Source of the DNA: Gammaproteobacteria bacterium
GTDB lineage: Bacteria > Pseudomonadota > Gammaproteobacteria > Thiomicrospirales > Thiomicrospiraceae
NCBI GenBank assembly: GCA_014763665.1
Contig: JACXUY010000005.1
Location: 1-51,716 of the forward strand
Reading direction: 5' to 3'
Length of the DNA stretch: 51,716 bases
The notes under the pieces were generated by a model, which saw only the letters and a list, made by a program, of their open reading frames with translations, ran no database searches and was not told where the DNA came from. Numbering within the stretch: the stretch's first letter is position 1; each line of letters opens with the position of its first letter. Below, piece by piece: positions 1-9,589 of this stretch. The position numbers and the translations under genes are program-made.

Positions 1-73
1 GATTGCATTAACCCCATTTCCCCCAGCCAAAAAATTAAAGGAATATAAAAACAAGCGTAGCGACGTTTTTATA
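1..73 (-). repeat. Intergenic MITE-like element, copy E (cut by window start)
   Basis: This is a partial copy of the dispersed element described at 38836-38974, lying on the minus strand just downstream of hemL. Its hairpin has perfect 9-bp arms, TATAAAAAC at 44-52 and GTTTTTATA at 65-73. The next part, at about 6-28, aligns with the right half of the copy at 30205-30362: both read TTGC...TAA, then a C/T-rich ACCCC...CCAG segment, then AAAAT. The hairpin arm contains the hemL stop codon (69-71), so it may also act as the 3' end of hemL mRNA. The rest of the element lies outside the window. Confidence 0.6.
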
Positions 74-1352
74 GGCTTTTCATTACAGTTTCAGTGGCCT
101 CTAACGTTTTGGCAATATCATCATCACTATGAGCAATGGAAACAAAGCCGGCTTCAAATGCAGAGGGCGCTAGATAAACCCCGTGGCGCAACATACCGTG
201 GAAGAATTTTTTGAAGCGTTCGATATCTCCCGCAACAACCTGCTCGTAACGGGTTACTTGCTTTTCTGTGCTGAAGAAGAAACCAAACATACCACCGACG
301 CTGTTGGTAGTGAAAGGGATGCCAAGTTTGTCGGCAACGGCTTGCATGCCCTTTGTCACCGCCTGTGTTTTGCCGCTTAGGCGATCATAAAAACCATCTT
401 CTTGTAACAGTGCCAAGGTCGTCAGACCTGCTGCCATCGCCACAGGGTTGCCCGATAAAGTACCCGCTTGATACACAGGACCTAAGGGTGCGATGCGTTC
501 CATAATCGCGCGCTTACCGCCAAAAGCGCCCACAGGCATGCCGCCACCAATGACTTTACCAAAGGTGGTTAAGTCTGGCGTGATGCCATAATGCGCTTGT
601 GCGCCACCCAAAGCGACACGAAAGCCCGTCATGACTTCATCAAAAATCAGTACGGTGCCATATTGATCGCAAACTGCGCGCAAAGTTTCTAGGAAGCCAG
701 CCTCAGGTGGGATGCAATTCATGTTGCCTGCAACAGGTTCAACAATGATGCAGGCGATTTGTTCACCAATTTCGGCAAAGCAGGCTTTCACTTGTTCGCT
801 ATCGTTATAAGTTAGGGTGATGGTTTCATTGGCTAAGCCAGTAGGTACTCCCGGTGAGCTGGGTACCCCCATGGTCAGCATGCCAGAACCTGCTTTGACC
901 AGTAAGGAGTCACCATGACCATGGTAGCAACCTTCAAACTTAACAATTTTGTCGCGTCCGGTATAACCGCGAGCCAATCGAATGGCACTCATTGTCGCTT
1001 CTGTACCACTAGAGGTCATGCGAACCATTTCCATTGAAGGAACTAGCTGACAAATGAGATCGGCCATATCAATTTCAGCCGCTGTCGGGGCGCCAAAACT
1101 TAACCCATGTTGAGCTGTATCGACCACAGCCTGAATAATGTCATCGTGTGCATGACCTAAAATCATTGGTCCCCAAGAACCGACATAATCAATGTAGCGA
1201 TTATCATCTTCATCCCAAGCATAGGCACCTTTTGCTTTTTTGAAAAAAACTGGAGTACCACCAACCTGACGAAACGCACGTACGGGTGAGTTTACACCGC
1301 CGGGTATGTGTGTTTGTGCTTGATCAAAAAGAGCTTGAGAACGGCTAAACAT
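69..1352 (-). CDS. hemL: Glutamate-1-semialdehyde 2,1-aminomutase
   Basis: This PLP enzyme converts glutamate-1-semialdehyde to 5-aminolevulinate in the C5 route to haem, in the cytoplasm. The 427-residue length is normal for the family. The N-terminal signature [13 protein letters not shown] (residues 15-27), the SSGTEA phosphate-binding loop near residue 115 and the PLP lysine in [10 protein letters not shown] (Lys266) are all present. It is the last gene of a minus-strand run rne, rpiA, TlpA-like, hemL, with 38 bp separating it from the TlpA-like gene, so cotranscription is plausible but not proven. The start ATG is followed by the conserved MFSRS opening. The stop codon lies inside the hairpin of repeat copy E. 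Confidence 0.97.
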   Translation of the reverse strand: MFSRSQALFDQAQTHIPGGVNSPVRAFRQVGGTPVFFKKAKGAYAWDEDDNRYIDYVGSWGPMILGHAHDDIIQAVVDTAQHGLSFGAPTAAEIDMADLICQLVPSMEMVRMTSSGTEATMSAIRLARGYTGRDKIVKFEGCYHGHGDSLLVKAGSGMLTMGVPSSPGVPTGLANETITLTYNDSEQVKACFAEIGEQIACIIVEPVAGNMNCIPPEAGFLETLRAVCDQYGTVLIFDEVMTGFRVALGGAQAHYGITPDLTTFGKVIGGGMPVGAFGGKRAIMERIAPLGPVYQAGTLSGNPVAMAAGLTTLALLQEDGFYDRLSGKTQAVTKGMQAVADKLGIPFTTNSVGGMFGFFFSTEKQVTRYEQVVAGDIERFKKFFHGMLRHGVYLAPSAFEAGFVSIAHSDDDIAKTLEATETVMKSL

Positions 1353-1390
1353 AACAATAGGTCCTTTGAGGGTTGCTGATTTTCGTTGTA

Positions 1391-1888
1391 TTAAGCGGGC
1401 GTTTTAAGCATTTCATCGATACGCTTTTGAAGCGTACTTTTGTCTAAATCGCCGACATTTTTCCAAACGATTTTACCATCAGGTGATAAGAGTAAATTGG
1501 TAGGTGTGACAAAGATCTTACCAAAACCCAATGCAATATCACCATTACTGTCATGTGCGATCATATAGGGTAGCTGGCGCTGTAAAACAAAGTTTTTCAA
1601 TGTGGTTGGATCGTCAAATGACATAGCAATACCGACAATATGGATTTTGTCGCCATACATTTTTTGCAAGGCAATAATGCTGGGGATTTCTTCAATACAG
1701 CTAGAGCAATTGGTTGCCCAGAATACCACCAGTGTGGGTTTTTGGGGTTGAGCCAAATTGAGTGTTTGAGAAGCATCTAACAGATGTTGCACTTCGATAG
1801 CAGGTGCCCTGTTGCCACTGCAGCCAGTCAAGATGAATAAGCTGGCAATCGTAACGATGCCAGCCAGTCGCTGTATGAGGGAGCGCAT
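1391..1888 (-). CDS. TlpA-like thioredoxin-fold lipoprotein
   Basis: This is a predicted periplasmic thiol-disulfide oxidoreductase of the TlpA/ResA group. From ATG at 1888 it has 165 residues: a short basic N-terminus, a hydrophobic stretch and a lipobox LTGC (Cys23), so it is probably a membrane-anchored lipoprotein. The thioredoxin fold follows, with the redox motif WATNCSSC (Cys61 and Cys64) and a cis-proline region FVTPTN. The reading frame is open further upstream, inside rpiA, but the ATG four bases after the rpiA stop gives the proper signal sequence, so I chose it. The partner that is reduced or oxidised cannot be told from the sequence. TlpA proteins often serve cytochrome c maturation, but no ccm genes are here. 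Confidence 0.85.
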   Translation of the reverse strand: MRSLIQRLAGIVTIASLFILTGCSGNRAPAIEVQHLLDASQTLNLAQPQKPTLVVFWATNCSSCIEEIPSIIALQKMYGDKIHIVGIAMSFDDPTTLKNFVLQRQLPYMIAHDSNGDIALGFGKIFVTPTNLLLSPDGKIVWKNVGDLDKSTLQKRIDEMLKTPA

Positions 1889-1892
1889 GGAC

Positions 1893-2555
1893 TTACACCT
1901 TGAGCACTTCAACGCCGTTTGGCGTACCCAATAGAACCACATCGGCTTTACGCAGCGCAAATAGACCATTCGTTACCACACCAACGATGTTGTTCAATTG
2001 CGTTTCTAGTGTTAACGGATCGACAATGCTTAAGCCGTGAATGTCTAAAATGACATTGCCATTATCGGTAACAAAGCCTTCACGATAAACCGGTTCACCA
2101 CCGAATCGTTTGACGATTTCGCGTGCTACGTAAGAACGTGCCATTGGGATAACTTCCACTGGTAATGGGAACTTACCTAAAACGTCTACTTTTTTACTTT
2201 GATCGGCAATACAAATGAATTTTTTGGCGACAGCCAGCACAATTTTTTCACGTGTTAAAGCACCACCACCACCTTTAATGAGGTGCAAGGCAGCATCTGT
2301 TTCATCTGCACCGTCGACATACACGGATATTTCATCGACGCTGTTTAAGTCTAAAACAGGAATACCATGACCTGCCAGACGTTTTGCTGTTGCTTCTGAG
2401 CTGGCTACCGCACCTTCGATTTTACCTTTGATCTTTGCGAGTTCATCAATAAAAAAGTTAGCGGTTGAACCCGTACCCACACCAATAATTGTACCCGGAA
2501 CCACATACTGAATGGCTGCTTGAGCAACTTGTAATTTCATTTCATCTTGTGTCAT
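1893..2555 (-). CDS. rpiA: Ribose-5-phosphate isomerase A
   Basis: It interconverts ribose-5-phosphate and ribulose-5-phosphate in the non-oxidative pentose phosphate pathway. The 220-residue length fits RpiA. Visible signatures are the [15 protein letters not shown] substrate loop (residues 25-39), YVDGADE (about 79-85) and the [12 protein letters not shown] motif (about 94-105) that holds the catalytic region. It lies 27 bp downstream of rne and 4 bp upstream of the TlpA-like gene, so the three are probably one transcript. Confidence 0.97.
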   Translation of the reverse strand: MTQDEMKLQVAQAAIQYVVPGTIIGVGTGSTANFFIDELAKIKGKIEGAVASSEATAKRLAGHGIPVLDLNSVDEISVYVDGADETDAALHLIKGGGGALTREKIVLAVAKKFICIADQSKKVDVLGKFPLPVEVIPMARSYVAREIVKRFGGEPVYREGFVTDNGNVILDIHGLSIVDPLTLETQLNNIVGVVTNGLFALRKADVVLLGTPNGVEVLKV

Positions 2556-2582
2556 CGTTAAATTACTCCTGAGTGATGAGGG

Positions 2583-5246
2583 TTAATGAGACTCGTGAGC
2601 GGGTGCGCTAAACTCAGCAGCAACTTGCTCGTTATTGTGTTCGCGTCTAACGTCGGAAGGGCGGCGTTGACCACGACGACGATAGGGACTACGACGTACA
2701 CGACGATCATCATATTCACGTTTTGGCGCAGCGCCTTCTTCTTGCCCAGAAGCAATGCGTAACGCAGGTGTGTCTTCGTCGTCTATTTCGTTGCTTTCGC
2801 TCTCGTGAGTTAAACTGGCCGAAGGTTCTCTGATTGTGATCGCTTCTGAAGTTTGTAAAGCAGTCACTAGCTCAACATCGGCAGGCGCTTCAGTTACAAC
2901 TATTGTTGTTTCCTGTTGGGCCACAGGTGCTATTTCTTTTGCTTTTTCTTGTTGCACACCCTGACGTTGCGCACGATTGCCCATTAGGCTATCTGCAGCA
3001 GCATCCTGAGCCGCTAATAAGGCGGGATCAATATTAGGGTCTAGCGCAATTTGACGTTCCCAACGGTCTGGACGAGCCATGCGTTCGGCACGAGCGCTGC
3101 GGCGTGGTTCTTCTGTTGGTGCAACCCTTGCCAAAATGGCTTGCTGTTGAGCGACCAAAATTTCATTATCCACCTTCGCGTTGATACGATCCATTGCAGC
3201 ACGACTGTAGGATTGAATCTCGGCTTGTGTTTTTTCTGCAATCTGTTCAATGCTGCCCGATTCTGCTCGCGGCGTACGCTCACGACGTGGTGATCTTTCA
3301 CGACGACGATTACTACGTTCTTGACCTTCAGTGGTTTTGTCTGTTTCGCTGTTTTCAATAAGGCTTGGTTTTGCGGTTGCATCAGCACGCGTTTCATTAT
3401 TATCAGTATTGCGATTATTGCGACTACGACGATTGCGATCACGACGGTTACTGTCATCGCGTGTACGACGTTTTTCTGCTGGAGCACTAGCCGTTTCGTC
3501 GTTGCTCTCAACCGCTTTAGCACCGAAAATGCTGGCCCACATACGTTTCAGCCAGCCACCCGATGCTTCTGCAGTTTCCACACGTGCTGTAGGAGCGGGT
3601 GTGTTAGCGCGATGAGATGTCTGAAGTGCGCTGCTTGGGGCTGGTGCGCTGTTAGTTGATACATGCGTCACCGCTGGCGTTTCAGTTTGCGCATTTTGCT
3701 CACGCTCCAAAAAATCATGTGTTGTTTCTAGGGGGGCTTTTGCCTCGTAGCTAACACGGTAAGGATGTGATTCCGACACTTTGAAACGTTCAATGGTGTA
3801 GTGGGGTGTTTCCATGTGCTCATTCGGAATGAGCATGACATGAATTTGATGACGATTTTCAATACGTAAAATTTCATCACGTTTTTCGTTCAAAAGGAAG
3901 GTGGCCACATCAACTGGCATTTGTGCCATGATGCGATGCGTATTATCTTTTATTGCAGCTTCTTCGATTTGACGTAAAATCGACAGTGCAATCGATTCGA
4001 CACCACGAATCACACCCAAGCCACGACAGCGTGGACAAACCAATTGAGTTGACTCTTCCAACGAAGGGCGTAAGCGTTGACGTGAAAGCTCTAACAAACC
4101 AAACCGCGAAATACGACCGATTTGAATACGTGCACGATCCGACTTAACAGCCTCTTTTAGGCAATTTTCAACTTCACGTTGATGTTTAGAGGCCATCATG
4201 TCAATAAAGTCAATGACGATTAGACCACCTAAGTCACGCAAACGTAATTGACGCGCGATTTCTTCCGCCGCTTCCATGTTGGTATTGAAAGCGGTTTCCT
4301 CAATGTCACCACCCTTGGTGGCACGACCTGAGTTGATATCGATGGCCGTTAGCGCTTCAGTATTGTCAATGACGATCACACCACCAGAAGGCAGTACCAC
4401 CTCGCGTTGATAAGCGGATTCAATTTGATTTTCGATTTGAAAACGATTAAAGAGCGGAATACGATCGTTGTATTGAAGAATTTTATCCAACTGTGCCGGC
4501 ATGACTTGTTGTACGAAGTCACGTGCTTTTTGCCACGTCGGTTGGTGGTCGATCAGAATTTCACCCACATCATTACGCAAATGGTCACGTAAAGCACGAA
4601 TGACAATGTCACTTTCTTGGTAAACCAAGAAAGGAGCAGGGCGCTCAGCCACAGCTTGGCAAATCGCTTGCCACACCATCGCTAAATAATCGACACCCCA
4701 TTGAAGTTCTTCGGCACTTTTACCCACACCCGCCGTACGGATAATAGTGCTCATGCCATCAGGAATATTGAGCTCATGCATCACTTGGCGAATATCGCTG
4801 CGATCCTCACCTTCAACACGACGTGAAATACCACCCGAGTTGGCGGTATTAGGCATCATGACAATGTAAGGACCTGCTAAGGCGATTTGGGTTGTCAGTG
4901 CAGCGCCTTTGTTGCCGCGTTCTTCTTTTTGAACTTGAACAACAATTTCTTGTTTTTCTTTCAAGACATCACTAATGGTAGGGCGTTCACCATTGGCTGA
5001 ATTGAAGTTGACAAAAAACTCTTCAGAAAGCTCTTTAAAGGGCAAAAAGCCGTGACGTTCGGCACCGTAATCGACAAAAGCCGCTTCTAAGCTTGGCTCG
5101 ATGCGAGTTACTACGCCCTTGTAAATATTGGCTTTCTTCTTTTGAAGATGGGTGGTTTCTATGTCTAAATCGTAAAGACGCTGTCCATCGACGAGCGCGA
5201 CACGCAACTCTTCCGGTTGGGTGGCGTTGATTAGAATGCGTTTCAT
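2583..5246 (-). CDS. rne: Ribonuclease E
   Basis: This is the endoribonuclease that starts mRNA decay and processes rRNA and tRNA, and it is the scaffold of the degradosome at the inner membrane. It has 887 residues. The catalytic half matches E. coli numbering exactly: S1 domain from about 36 to 120, metal-binding Asp303 in AIDINSG and Asp346 in VIDFIDM, and the zinc-link CPRC at 404-407. A short amphipathic segment, [15 protein letters not shown] (about 563-577), sits where E. coli has its membrane-targeting helix. After it come arginine-rich, low-complexity stretches up to the C-terminus, typical of the unstructured scaffold and RNA-binding part. The long C-terminal half separates it from RNase G. 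The 341-bp region upstream could hold an autoregulatory leader, as known for E. coli rne. Confidence 0.96.
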   Translation of the reverse strand: MKRILINATQPEELRVALVDGQRLYDLDIETTHLQKKKANIYKGVVTRIEPSLEAAFVDYGAERHGFLPFKELSEEFFVNFNSANGERPTISDVLKEKQEIVVQVQKEERGNKGAALTTQIALAGPYIVMMPNTANSGGISRRVEGEDRSDIRQVMHELNIPDGMSTIIRTAGVGKSAEELQWGVDYLAMVWQAICQAVAERPAPFLVYQESDIVIRALRDHLRNDVGEILIDHQPTWQKARDFVQQVMPAQLDKILQYNDRIPLFNRFQIENQIESAYQREVVLPSGGVIVIDNTEALTAIDINSGRATKGGDIEETAFNTNMEAAEEIARQLRLRDLGGLIVIDFIDMMASKHQREVENCLKEAVKSDRARIQIGRISRFGLLELSRQRLRPSLEESTQLVCPRCRGLGVIRGVESIALSILRQIEEAAIKDNTHRIMAQMPVDVATFLLNEKRDEILRIENRHQIHVMLIPNEHMETPHYTIERFKVSESHPYRVSYEAKAPLETTHDFLEREQNAQTETPAVTHVSTNSAPAPSSALQTSHRANTPAPTARVETAEASGGWLKRMWASIFGAKAVESNDETASAPAEKRRTRDDSNRRDRNRRSRNNRNTDNNETRADATAKPSLIENSETDKTTEGQERSNRRRERSPRRERTPRAESGSIEQIAEKTQAEIQSYSRAAMDRINAKVDNEILVAQQQAILARVAPTEEPRRSARAERMARPDRWERQIALDPNIDPALLAAQDAAADSLMGNRAQRQGVQQEKAKEIAPVAQQETTIVVTEAPADVELVTALQTSEAITIREPSASLTHESESNEIDDEDTPALRIASGQEEGAAPKREYDDRRVRRSPYRRRGQRRPSDVRREHNNEQVAAEFSAPAHESH

Positions 5247-5587
5247 GCGTGCAATTGCTCACTTCATTCGTTAAGGTGGGGCGTGGCAAATGGAGAGAAG
5301 ATAGCCAGGTGAGTAATAACCAGACAAAGGCAGGCGTGCCATCAGCTAAAGGGCGAACGGCTGGTAGCGCGAAAGAATGGGTCACCAAAAAAGGTACGCT
5401 TGCCATAGTTATATAAAATTCCTTGTTATCTTTGTGTCACGACAGCACCAGGGTTTGGCTGGCGTCTGTAGAGAAGCTTCCCCATCGTCACGCAGGGGTA
5501 AAAAATTAGGTTCATTGTTTGCGCTTCACAGGGTTTATCGGTATGCTTTGCCGGTTACATCCAGCACAAACAGCTATCACTATACCA
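5247..5587. other. 341-bp divergent rne / rluC intergenic region
   Basis: There is no convincing gene here. It contains both promoters and probably a long rne 5' leader, since E. coli rne has a leader of over 300 nt through which RNase E controls its own mRNA. On the rne strand a minus-10-like TATATA lies at about 5409-5414 behind a GTGACA at about 5434-5439, with a spacer of about 19, so it is weak. An ATG at 5406 opens a 123-codon frame on the rne strand that runs into rne in another frame. It starts with a hydrophobic segment but has no homology I recognise, so I treat it as chance. Confidence 0.4.
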
Positions 5588-6550
5588 ATGAATCAAGATA
5601 ACAGCAATACCTCCAGTCCTTCGTCGGGTGTGCAATATCTTATTGTGGCCGAGGAAGATCAAGGACAACGCCTAGACAACTATTTGTTATCGCGTTTGAA
5701 AGGGGTGCCTAAGACTCATATTTATAAATTGATACGTAAAGCCGAAATCAGGGTCAATAAAAAGCGCCCTTCAGCCGATCAACGCTTGCAGCAAAATGAT
5801 GTGGTGAGATTGCCTCCCATTCGTGTTGCAGAACGCGCGCCGCGAGCGCCAGTCAGTGCTCGTATGGCTGATGTTTTGTCGCAAGCAGTGCTGTACGAAG
5901 ATGATGCGCTGATCGTATTAAATAAACCAGCGGGTTGGGCGGTGCACGGCGGCAGTGGCATCAATTTGGGAATTATTGAGGCGGTGCGTCAATGGCGTGA
6001 ACAGGCTAAGCGTTGGGAATTGGTGCATCGATTGGATAGGGATACTTCTGGCTGCTTAATTATTGCTAAAAAACCTTCTATTATGAAAGCACTGCAAGCG
6101 GATTGGGAAAATTTTAGCAAGACTTATATTGCCTTGGTTTCGGGGCGGTGGTCAGCGAAGGATAAGTGGGTGGATGCGCCCTTGCTTAAAAATGTGTTGC
6201 AGTCTGGTGAGCGCATGGTGCGTGTTTCTGCTGAAGGTAAGGCTTCATTGAGTGAGTTTTCGGTGGTGCAAAGCTGGGCGCAAGCAACACAAGTGCGGGT
6301 GAAATTGCATTCAGGACGAACACATCAAATTCGTGTGCATGCGCAATGGAAAAAGCATCCTTTGTTGGGCGATGATAAATATGCAGATGATGCCAGTAAT
6401 CTTTTGTCTAAACAGTTGGGCGTTAAGCGACTCATGTTGCATGCGCAGCAGTTGCTTTTTCGTCATCCGGTGAGCGGTGAGTTCTTAACGGTTGAAGCGC
6501 CCATAGCGGCAGATCTGCTGGCGACAATTAAAAAACTTTCTTTATTGTAA
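5588..6550 (+). CDS. rluC: 23S rRNA pseudouridine synthase (sites 955/2504/2580 type)
   Basis: It isomerises uridines to pseudouridine in 23S rRNA. The protein has an N-terminal S4 RNA-binding domain (about residues 20-80, with GVPKTHIYKLIRKAEIRVN) and a RluA-family catalytic domain with the HRLDRDTSG motif holding the catalytic Asp, SGRTHQIRVH, and VLNKPAGWAVHGG. Alignment with RluC fixes the start near ATG 5588 (320 residues). Upstream in-frame TTG 5519 and ATG 5543 would add a tail that does not look conserved. No clear Shine-Dalgarno sequence precedes 5588, so the exact start is uncertain. Divergence from rne is the usual gammaproteobacterial order. Confidence 0.95.
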   Translation: MNQDNSNTSSPSSGVQYLIVAEEDQGQRLDNYLLSRLKGVPKTHIYKLIRKAEIRVNKKRPSADQRLQQNDVVRLPPIRVAERAPRAPVSARMADVLSQAVLYEDDALIVLNKPAGWAVHGGSGINLGIIEAVRQWREQAKRWELVHRLDRDTSGCLIIAKKPSIMKALQADWENFSKTYIALVSGRWSAKDKWVDAPLLKNVLQSGERMVRVSAEGKASLSEFSVVQSWAQATQVRVKLHSGRTHQIRVHAQWKKHPLLGDDKYADDASNLLSKQLGVKRLMLHAQQLLFRHPVSGEFLTVEAPIAADLLATIKKLSLL

Positions 6551-6563
6551 GTTGGTGCAAGTA

Positions 6564-7214
6564 ATGAAGCCTTATAAAGTGATTATTTTCGATTGGGATG
6601 GAACCTTAATGGATTCTGACCAGCGTATTGTAGAATGTTTAAAAGTGGCAGCGCTGAAAGCCGATTTGCCCTTGCTGCCAGATCAAGCCTATCGCGATAT
6701 TATTGGTTTGAGTTTGGCGGTAGCCTTGCAGATCCTTTATCCACAGGCGAGTGAATGGCAACACAAGGTTTTGGATGCGGTTTATCGTTGGCAGTTTATG
6801 GAAGCCAATGATACGCTGATGCAGCCGTTTGAAGGCTTGCATGATTTGTTGACCAGTTTAAAAGCGGCTGGTTATTTACTGGCCATTGCCACGGGTAAAA
6901 GTCGCCTAGGTTTAGAGTTGGTGATGGCGGAAACGCAGGTTAAGCCTTATTTTGTTATTACCAAAAGTGGCGAAGAAACAGCGTGTAAGCCCAATCCCTT
7001 GATGTTGCAAGAGATATTGCAAGAATTGTCGCTAGCACCATCAGAGGCTTTGATGGTCGGTGATTCTATTTTTGATTTACAAATGGCGCAAGCGATTGCA
7101 ATACCTTCGGTAGCCATGACGCATGGTGTGCATGGGTTAGAGGCGCTATCTGTTTTTAATCCCTTGGCTTTTTGTGACAGTTTGGCTGAGCTTAAAGCTT
7201 GGTTGCTGAGTTAG
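6564..7214 (+). CDS. HAD-superfamily phosphatase, Gph-like
   Basis: This is a predicted cytoplasmic phosphatase of HAD subfamily IA. Motif I is FDWDGTLMDSD near the N-terminus (two catalytic aspartates), motif II lies in AIATGKSR, motif III is the lysine in ACKPNP, and motif IV is MVGDSIFDLQMA. Position next to rluC is also seen in Pseudomonas, where a HAD hydrolase follows rluC. The substrate is unknown; phosphoglycolate or a nucleotide are only guesses. I start at ATG 6564, which gives the conserved hydrophobic strand right after it; TTG 6552 is also in frame. The stop codon TAG (7212-7214) overlaps the stop of the convergent yceF gene (7211-7213). Confidence 0.88.
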   Translation: MKPYKVIIFDWDGTLMDSDQRIVECLKVAALKADLPLLPDQAYRDIIGLSLAVALQILYPQASEWQHKVLDAVYRWQFMEANDTLMQPFEGLHDLLTSLKAAGYLLAIATGKSRLGLELVMAETQVKPYFVITKSGEETACKPNPLMLQEILQELSLAPSEALMVGDSIFDLQMAQAIAIPSVAMTHGVHGLEALSVFNPLAFCDSLAELKAWLLS

Positions 7215-7795
7215 CGTAATAGTCGTCCCAAATCCGTTAACCAGTGTGCAAGCTGAATGAGTGGTAGGCCAATCAAGGCGGTTGGGTCGTTGTTTTCAAT
7301 ACGCTCAAACAGGCAAGCGCCTAGGCCTTCCGATTTGAATGCTCCGGCACACTGATAAGGTTCTTCCAGTTTAAGATAGTGACTCAGTTGACTCTCTTTC
7401 AGGTTGCGGAAATAAACATGGGTTTGATCCAAGTGTTCAAAGCGTTTCTCTGGAGTGTGCAGAATTAGGCTGGTATAAAAGGTAACACGCTTGCCTTGCA
7501 TTTGAATGAGCTGTTCAAGTGCCCTATCGAAACTACCCGGTTTGCCTAGTGCTTTGTCTTCGAGGCAGGCGCTTTGATCGGAGGCAATAATCCAAGCGTT
7601 GGCATGTTGTTGAACGAGTTTGTTTGCTTTTTCATGTCCGAGACGCATCACCATCTGCGGCACTGTCTCATTCAGGTATCGTGTTTCGTCTATATGAGGC
7701 GCTTGGCAATCGAATGTTAGTGCTAACCTTTGCAGAAGTGTTTTACGATAAATTGATTGCGACGCTAATATGAGCGGGTTGTGTGCTGCTGACAT
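7211..7795 (-). CDS. yceF: Maf-family nucleotide pyrophosphatase, YceF type
   Basis: It hydrolyses non-canonical or modified nucleoside triphosphates to monophosphates; the YceF branch prefers 7-methyl-GTP. The 194-residue protein has the Maf opening LILASQSIYRKTLL, the conserved ETVPQMVMRL and HEKA region, and IIASDQSA, where Maf proteins carry the catalytic Asp. I assign the YceF rather than YhdE branch by position: divergent to yceD-rpmF, as in E. coli. Its start lies 89 bp from yceD, so the two genes share a short divergent promoter region. Confidence 0.9.
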   Translation of the reverse strand: MSAAHNPLILASQSIYRKTLLQRLALTFDCQAPHIDETRYLNETVPQMVMRLGHEKANKLVQQHANAWIIASDQSACLEDKALGKPGSFDRALEQLIQMQGKRVTFYTSLILHTPEKRFEHLDQTHVYFRNLKESQLSHYLKLEEPYQCAGAFKSEGLGACLFERIENNDPTALIGLPLIQLAHWLTDLGRLLR

Positions 7796-7847
7796 AGGTT
7801 ATCTCGTGGTTTGTATAAGTTTGATAAGCTAAAAAACGCTTTTCCCT

Positions 7848-7876
7848 TTGACCTAAAAGGCTAATTAGCGTATCAT
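7848..7876 (+). promoter_or_regulatory. Predicted sigma-70 promoter of yceD-rpmF-fab run
   Basis: The minus-35 box TTGACC (7848-7853) and minus-10 box TATCAT (7871-7876) are separated by exactly 17 bp. The expected transcription start, about 7 nt after the minus-10, falls at about 7883, only two bases before the yceD ATG at 7885. If correct, the mRNA is almost leaderless. No Shine-Dalgarno sequence is present before this ATG. Confidence 0.6.
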
Positions 7877-7884
7877 TTATTGTT

Positions 7885-8388
7885 ATGCTTGAAAAGTTAT
7901 TACACCAATTGGATGTTAAATCTTTAGCGCGTAGCGCCAAAGAAATACCCTTCGTGTTAAAACGCGAAGAGTTGGTGCGTCTGATGCAAGCAACGCAGGG
8001 TGTCTGTAGTGATGCTTCAGGTGTATTGCGTTTTTCACTTTTTGAGGGTCGATATCCGCAGGTTGAAGTGCAGGTTTCGGCAAGTGTTACGTTAATTTGT
8101 CAGCGTAGTTTAGAAGCCTATGAGCAGCCGTTGCAGGCGCATGCGTTTCTGGTGTTTGCTGATGAAGACGAAACAGAGTGGCTTGAGTCTCAAGATGTGC
8201 TCTCGCCAGAAGAGATGGATGAAGATCCTAGGTTGTGGATTGAGGACAGTCTGTTACTGGCCTTGCCGTTGGTGCCAGTGCAGCCCGGATCCCAGCCAGT
8301 TGAGTACCAAATAGGAGAGGTAGCGCAAGTGGAGTCGGTTAAGCCAAATCCCTTCGCTAACCTTAAAGCAATGTTGCAAAAGGAGTAA
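7885..8388 (+). CDS. yceD: YceD / DUF177 family protein
   Basis: This is a small conserved protein always linked to rpmF. In plants and bacteria the family has been tied to 23S rRNA or large-subunit biogenesis, but the biochemical role here is unproven. The 167 residues show the family core LICQRSLEAYEQPLQAHAFLVF, an acidic middle, the DSLLLALPLVPV motif and the C-terminal KPNPFANLKAML. The first Cys of the usual CxxC-like pair is present (CQR) but the second is replaced by Ser. It starts the long fatty-acid block, 3 bp before rpmF. The start is supported by alignment with the E. coli N-terminus. Confidence 0.93.
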   Translation: MLEKLLHQLDVKSLARSAKEIPFVLKREELVRLMQATQGVCSDASGVLRFSLFEGRYPQVEVQVSASVTLICQRSLEAYEQPLQAHAFLVFADEDETEWLESQDVLSPEEMDEDPRLWIEDSLLLALPLVPVQPGSQPVEYQIGEVAQVESVKPNPFANLKAMLQKE

Positions 8389-8391
8389 ACC

Positions 8392-8565
8392 ATGGCCGTT
8401 CAACAGAATAAAAAATCGACATCACGTCGTGACATGCGTCGCGCGCATGATGCAATCACTGGCAAGGCATTGTCAATCGAACCTACTACGGGTGAAGTTC
8501 ACCGTCGTCACCACGTAAGCCCAGATGGCTTTTACCGTGGTAAAAAGGTCGTTGACAAGGTCTAA
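8392..8565 (+). CDS. rpmF: 50S ribosomal protein L32
   Basis: This is a small basic protein of the large ribosomal subunit. The 57 codons read [20 protein letters not shown]..., the standard L32 opening. The strong ribosome-binding site AAAGGAGTAAACC precedes the ATG. The protein has no zinc-binding CxxC pair, so it is the zinc-independent form. It sits between yceD (3-bp gap) and plsX (6-bp gap), the normal order. Confidence 0.97.
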   Translation: MAVQQNKKSTSRRDMRRAHDAITGKALSIEPTTGEVHRRHHVSPDGFYRGKKVVDKV

Positions 8566-8571
8566 TGTCGG

Positions 8572-9585
8572 GTGATTAAACTCGCTATTGACGCGATGGG
8601 TGGGGATCATGGTTTAGCGACCACGATTCCTGCGTCACTTAAAGCCCTTCAAGAATTCCCTCAACTTCATTTGCTCCTAGTGGGTGATGAAGTGTCTATT
8701 GCTCAAAAGCTATCTATGCTGCCGCACGATGCTTCTCGAATTAGTATCCTTCATGCTGAGCAGTTAGTGGATATGGATGAAGCGCCTTCAAAAGCCCTGC
8801 GTGGTAAACGTAAATCATCGATGCGAATCGCGATTGATGCGGTTAACGATGGGCGTGCTGGCGCTGCGGTTTCTGCAGGTAATACCGGCGCCTTGATGGC
8901 AATGGCTAAATTTGTGCTGAAAACCCTGCCAGGAATTGAGCGTCCCGCTATTTGTACCATGATGCCGCGTATTGGTGGACACACCATGATGCTGGATTTA
9001 GGTGCTAACGTTGGTTGCTCGGGTGAAAACCTGTTGCAATTTGCCTTGATGGGACATGTATTGGCTCAAGCAGTGGATGGTTGTGAACATCCACGCATTG
9101 GATTGCTTAATATTGGCCAAGAAGAAATGAAGGGTCATGCTCGCATTTGGGAAGCTGACGAGTTACTGCGTCAATGGCCACTGAATTATGTGGGCTATGT
9201 TGAAGGTAATGAAATTTTTACTGGCGATTGTGATGTCGTCGTCTGTGATGGTTTCGATGGCAATATTGCGTTGAAGGCTTCTGAAGGCGTTGCTAAGATG
9301 ATTCGTCATTACATGAAATCGGCTTTTATGCGCACTTGGTGGACTAAGGCGCTCGGAGTGGTTGCCTCTCCTGTGCTAAAAGCTTTTGGTAATAGCATTG
9401 ATCCTCGCCGCTATAATGGTGCCTCATTATTGGGCTTGCGTGGTATTGTCGTTAAAAGTCACGGTGGTGCTGATGCCGTTGCTTTTGAGTATGCTATTCG
9501 TCAAGCGATTTTAGAAGTTGAAAAAAAAGTGCCTACCCGAATTGCGGATAGCCTTGAACAGTTAATGTTACAGAGTATTGAATGA
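8572..9585 (+). CDS. plsX: Phosphate acyltransferase PlsX
   Basis: It makes acyl-phosphate from acyl-ACP, the first step of the PlsX/PlsY route to phospholipids, at the inner face of the membrane. The 337-residue protein starts with a GTG codon and the signature KLAIDAMGGDHG. Other motifs are SAGNTGALMA, DLGANVGC, NIGQEEMKG and VVCDGFDGNIALK. It follows rpmF by six bases and is separated from fabH by repeat copy A, so any transcript into the fab genes must run through that structured element. Confidence 0.97.
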   Translation: MIKLAIDAMGGDHGLATTIPASLKALQEFPQLHLLLVGDEVSIAQKLSMLPHDASRISILHAEQLVDMDEAPSKALRGKRKSSMRIAIDAVNDGRAGAAVSAGNTGALMAMAKFVLKTLPGIERPAICTMMPRIGGHTMMLDLGANVGCSGENLLQFALMGHVLAQAVDGCEHPRIGLLNIGQEEMKGHARIWEADELLRQWPLNYVGYVEGNEIFTGDCDVVVCDGFDGNIALKASEGVAKMIRHYMKSAFMRTWWTKALGVVASPVLKAFGNSIDPRRYNGASLLGLRGIVVKSHGGADAVAFEYAIRQAILEVEKKVPTRIADSLEQLMLQSIE

Positions 9586-9589
9586 GTTA

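Noticed and set aside
3041-3659. Several long frames on both strands inside the 3' half of rne
   Set aside because: The region encodes an arginine-rich, low-complexity part of RNase E. The biased codons open other frames, giving repetitive, valine- or arginine-rich translations with no domain.
5035-5406. 123-codon minus-strand frame in the rne leader that overlaps the rne start
   Set aside because: It has no recognisable homology, a poorly spaced ribosome-binding site, and its last two thirds are rne read in a wrong frame. Kept only as a side note to the leader.
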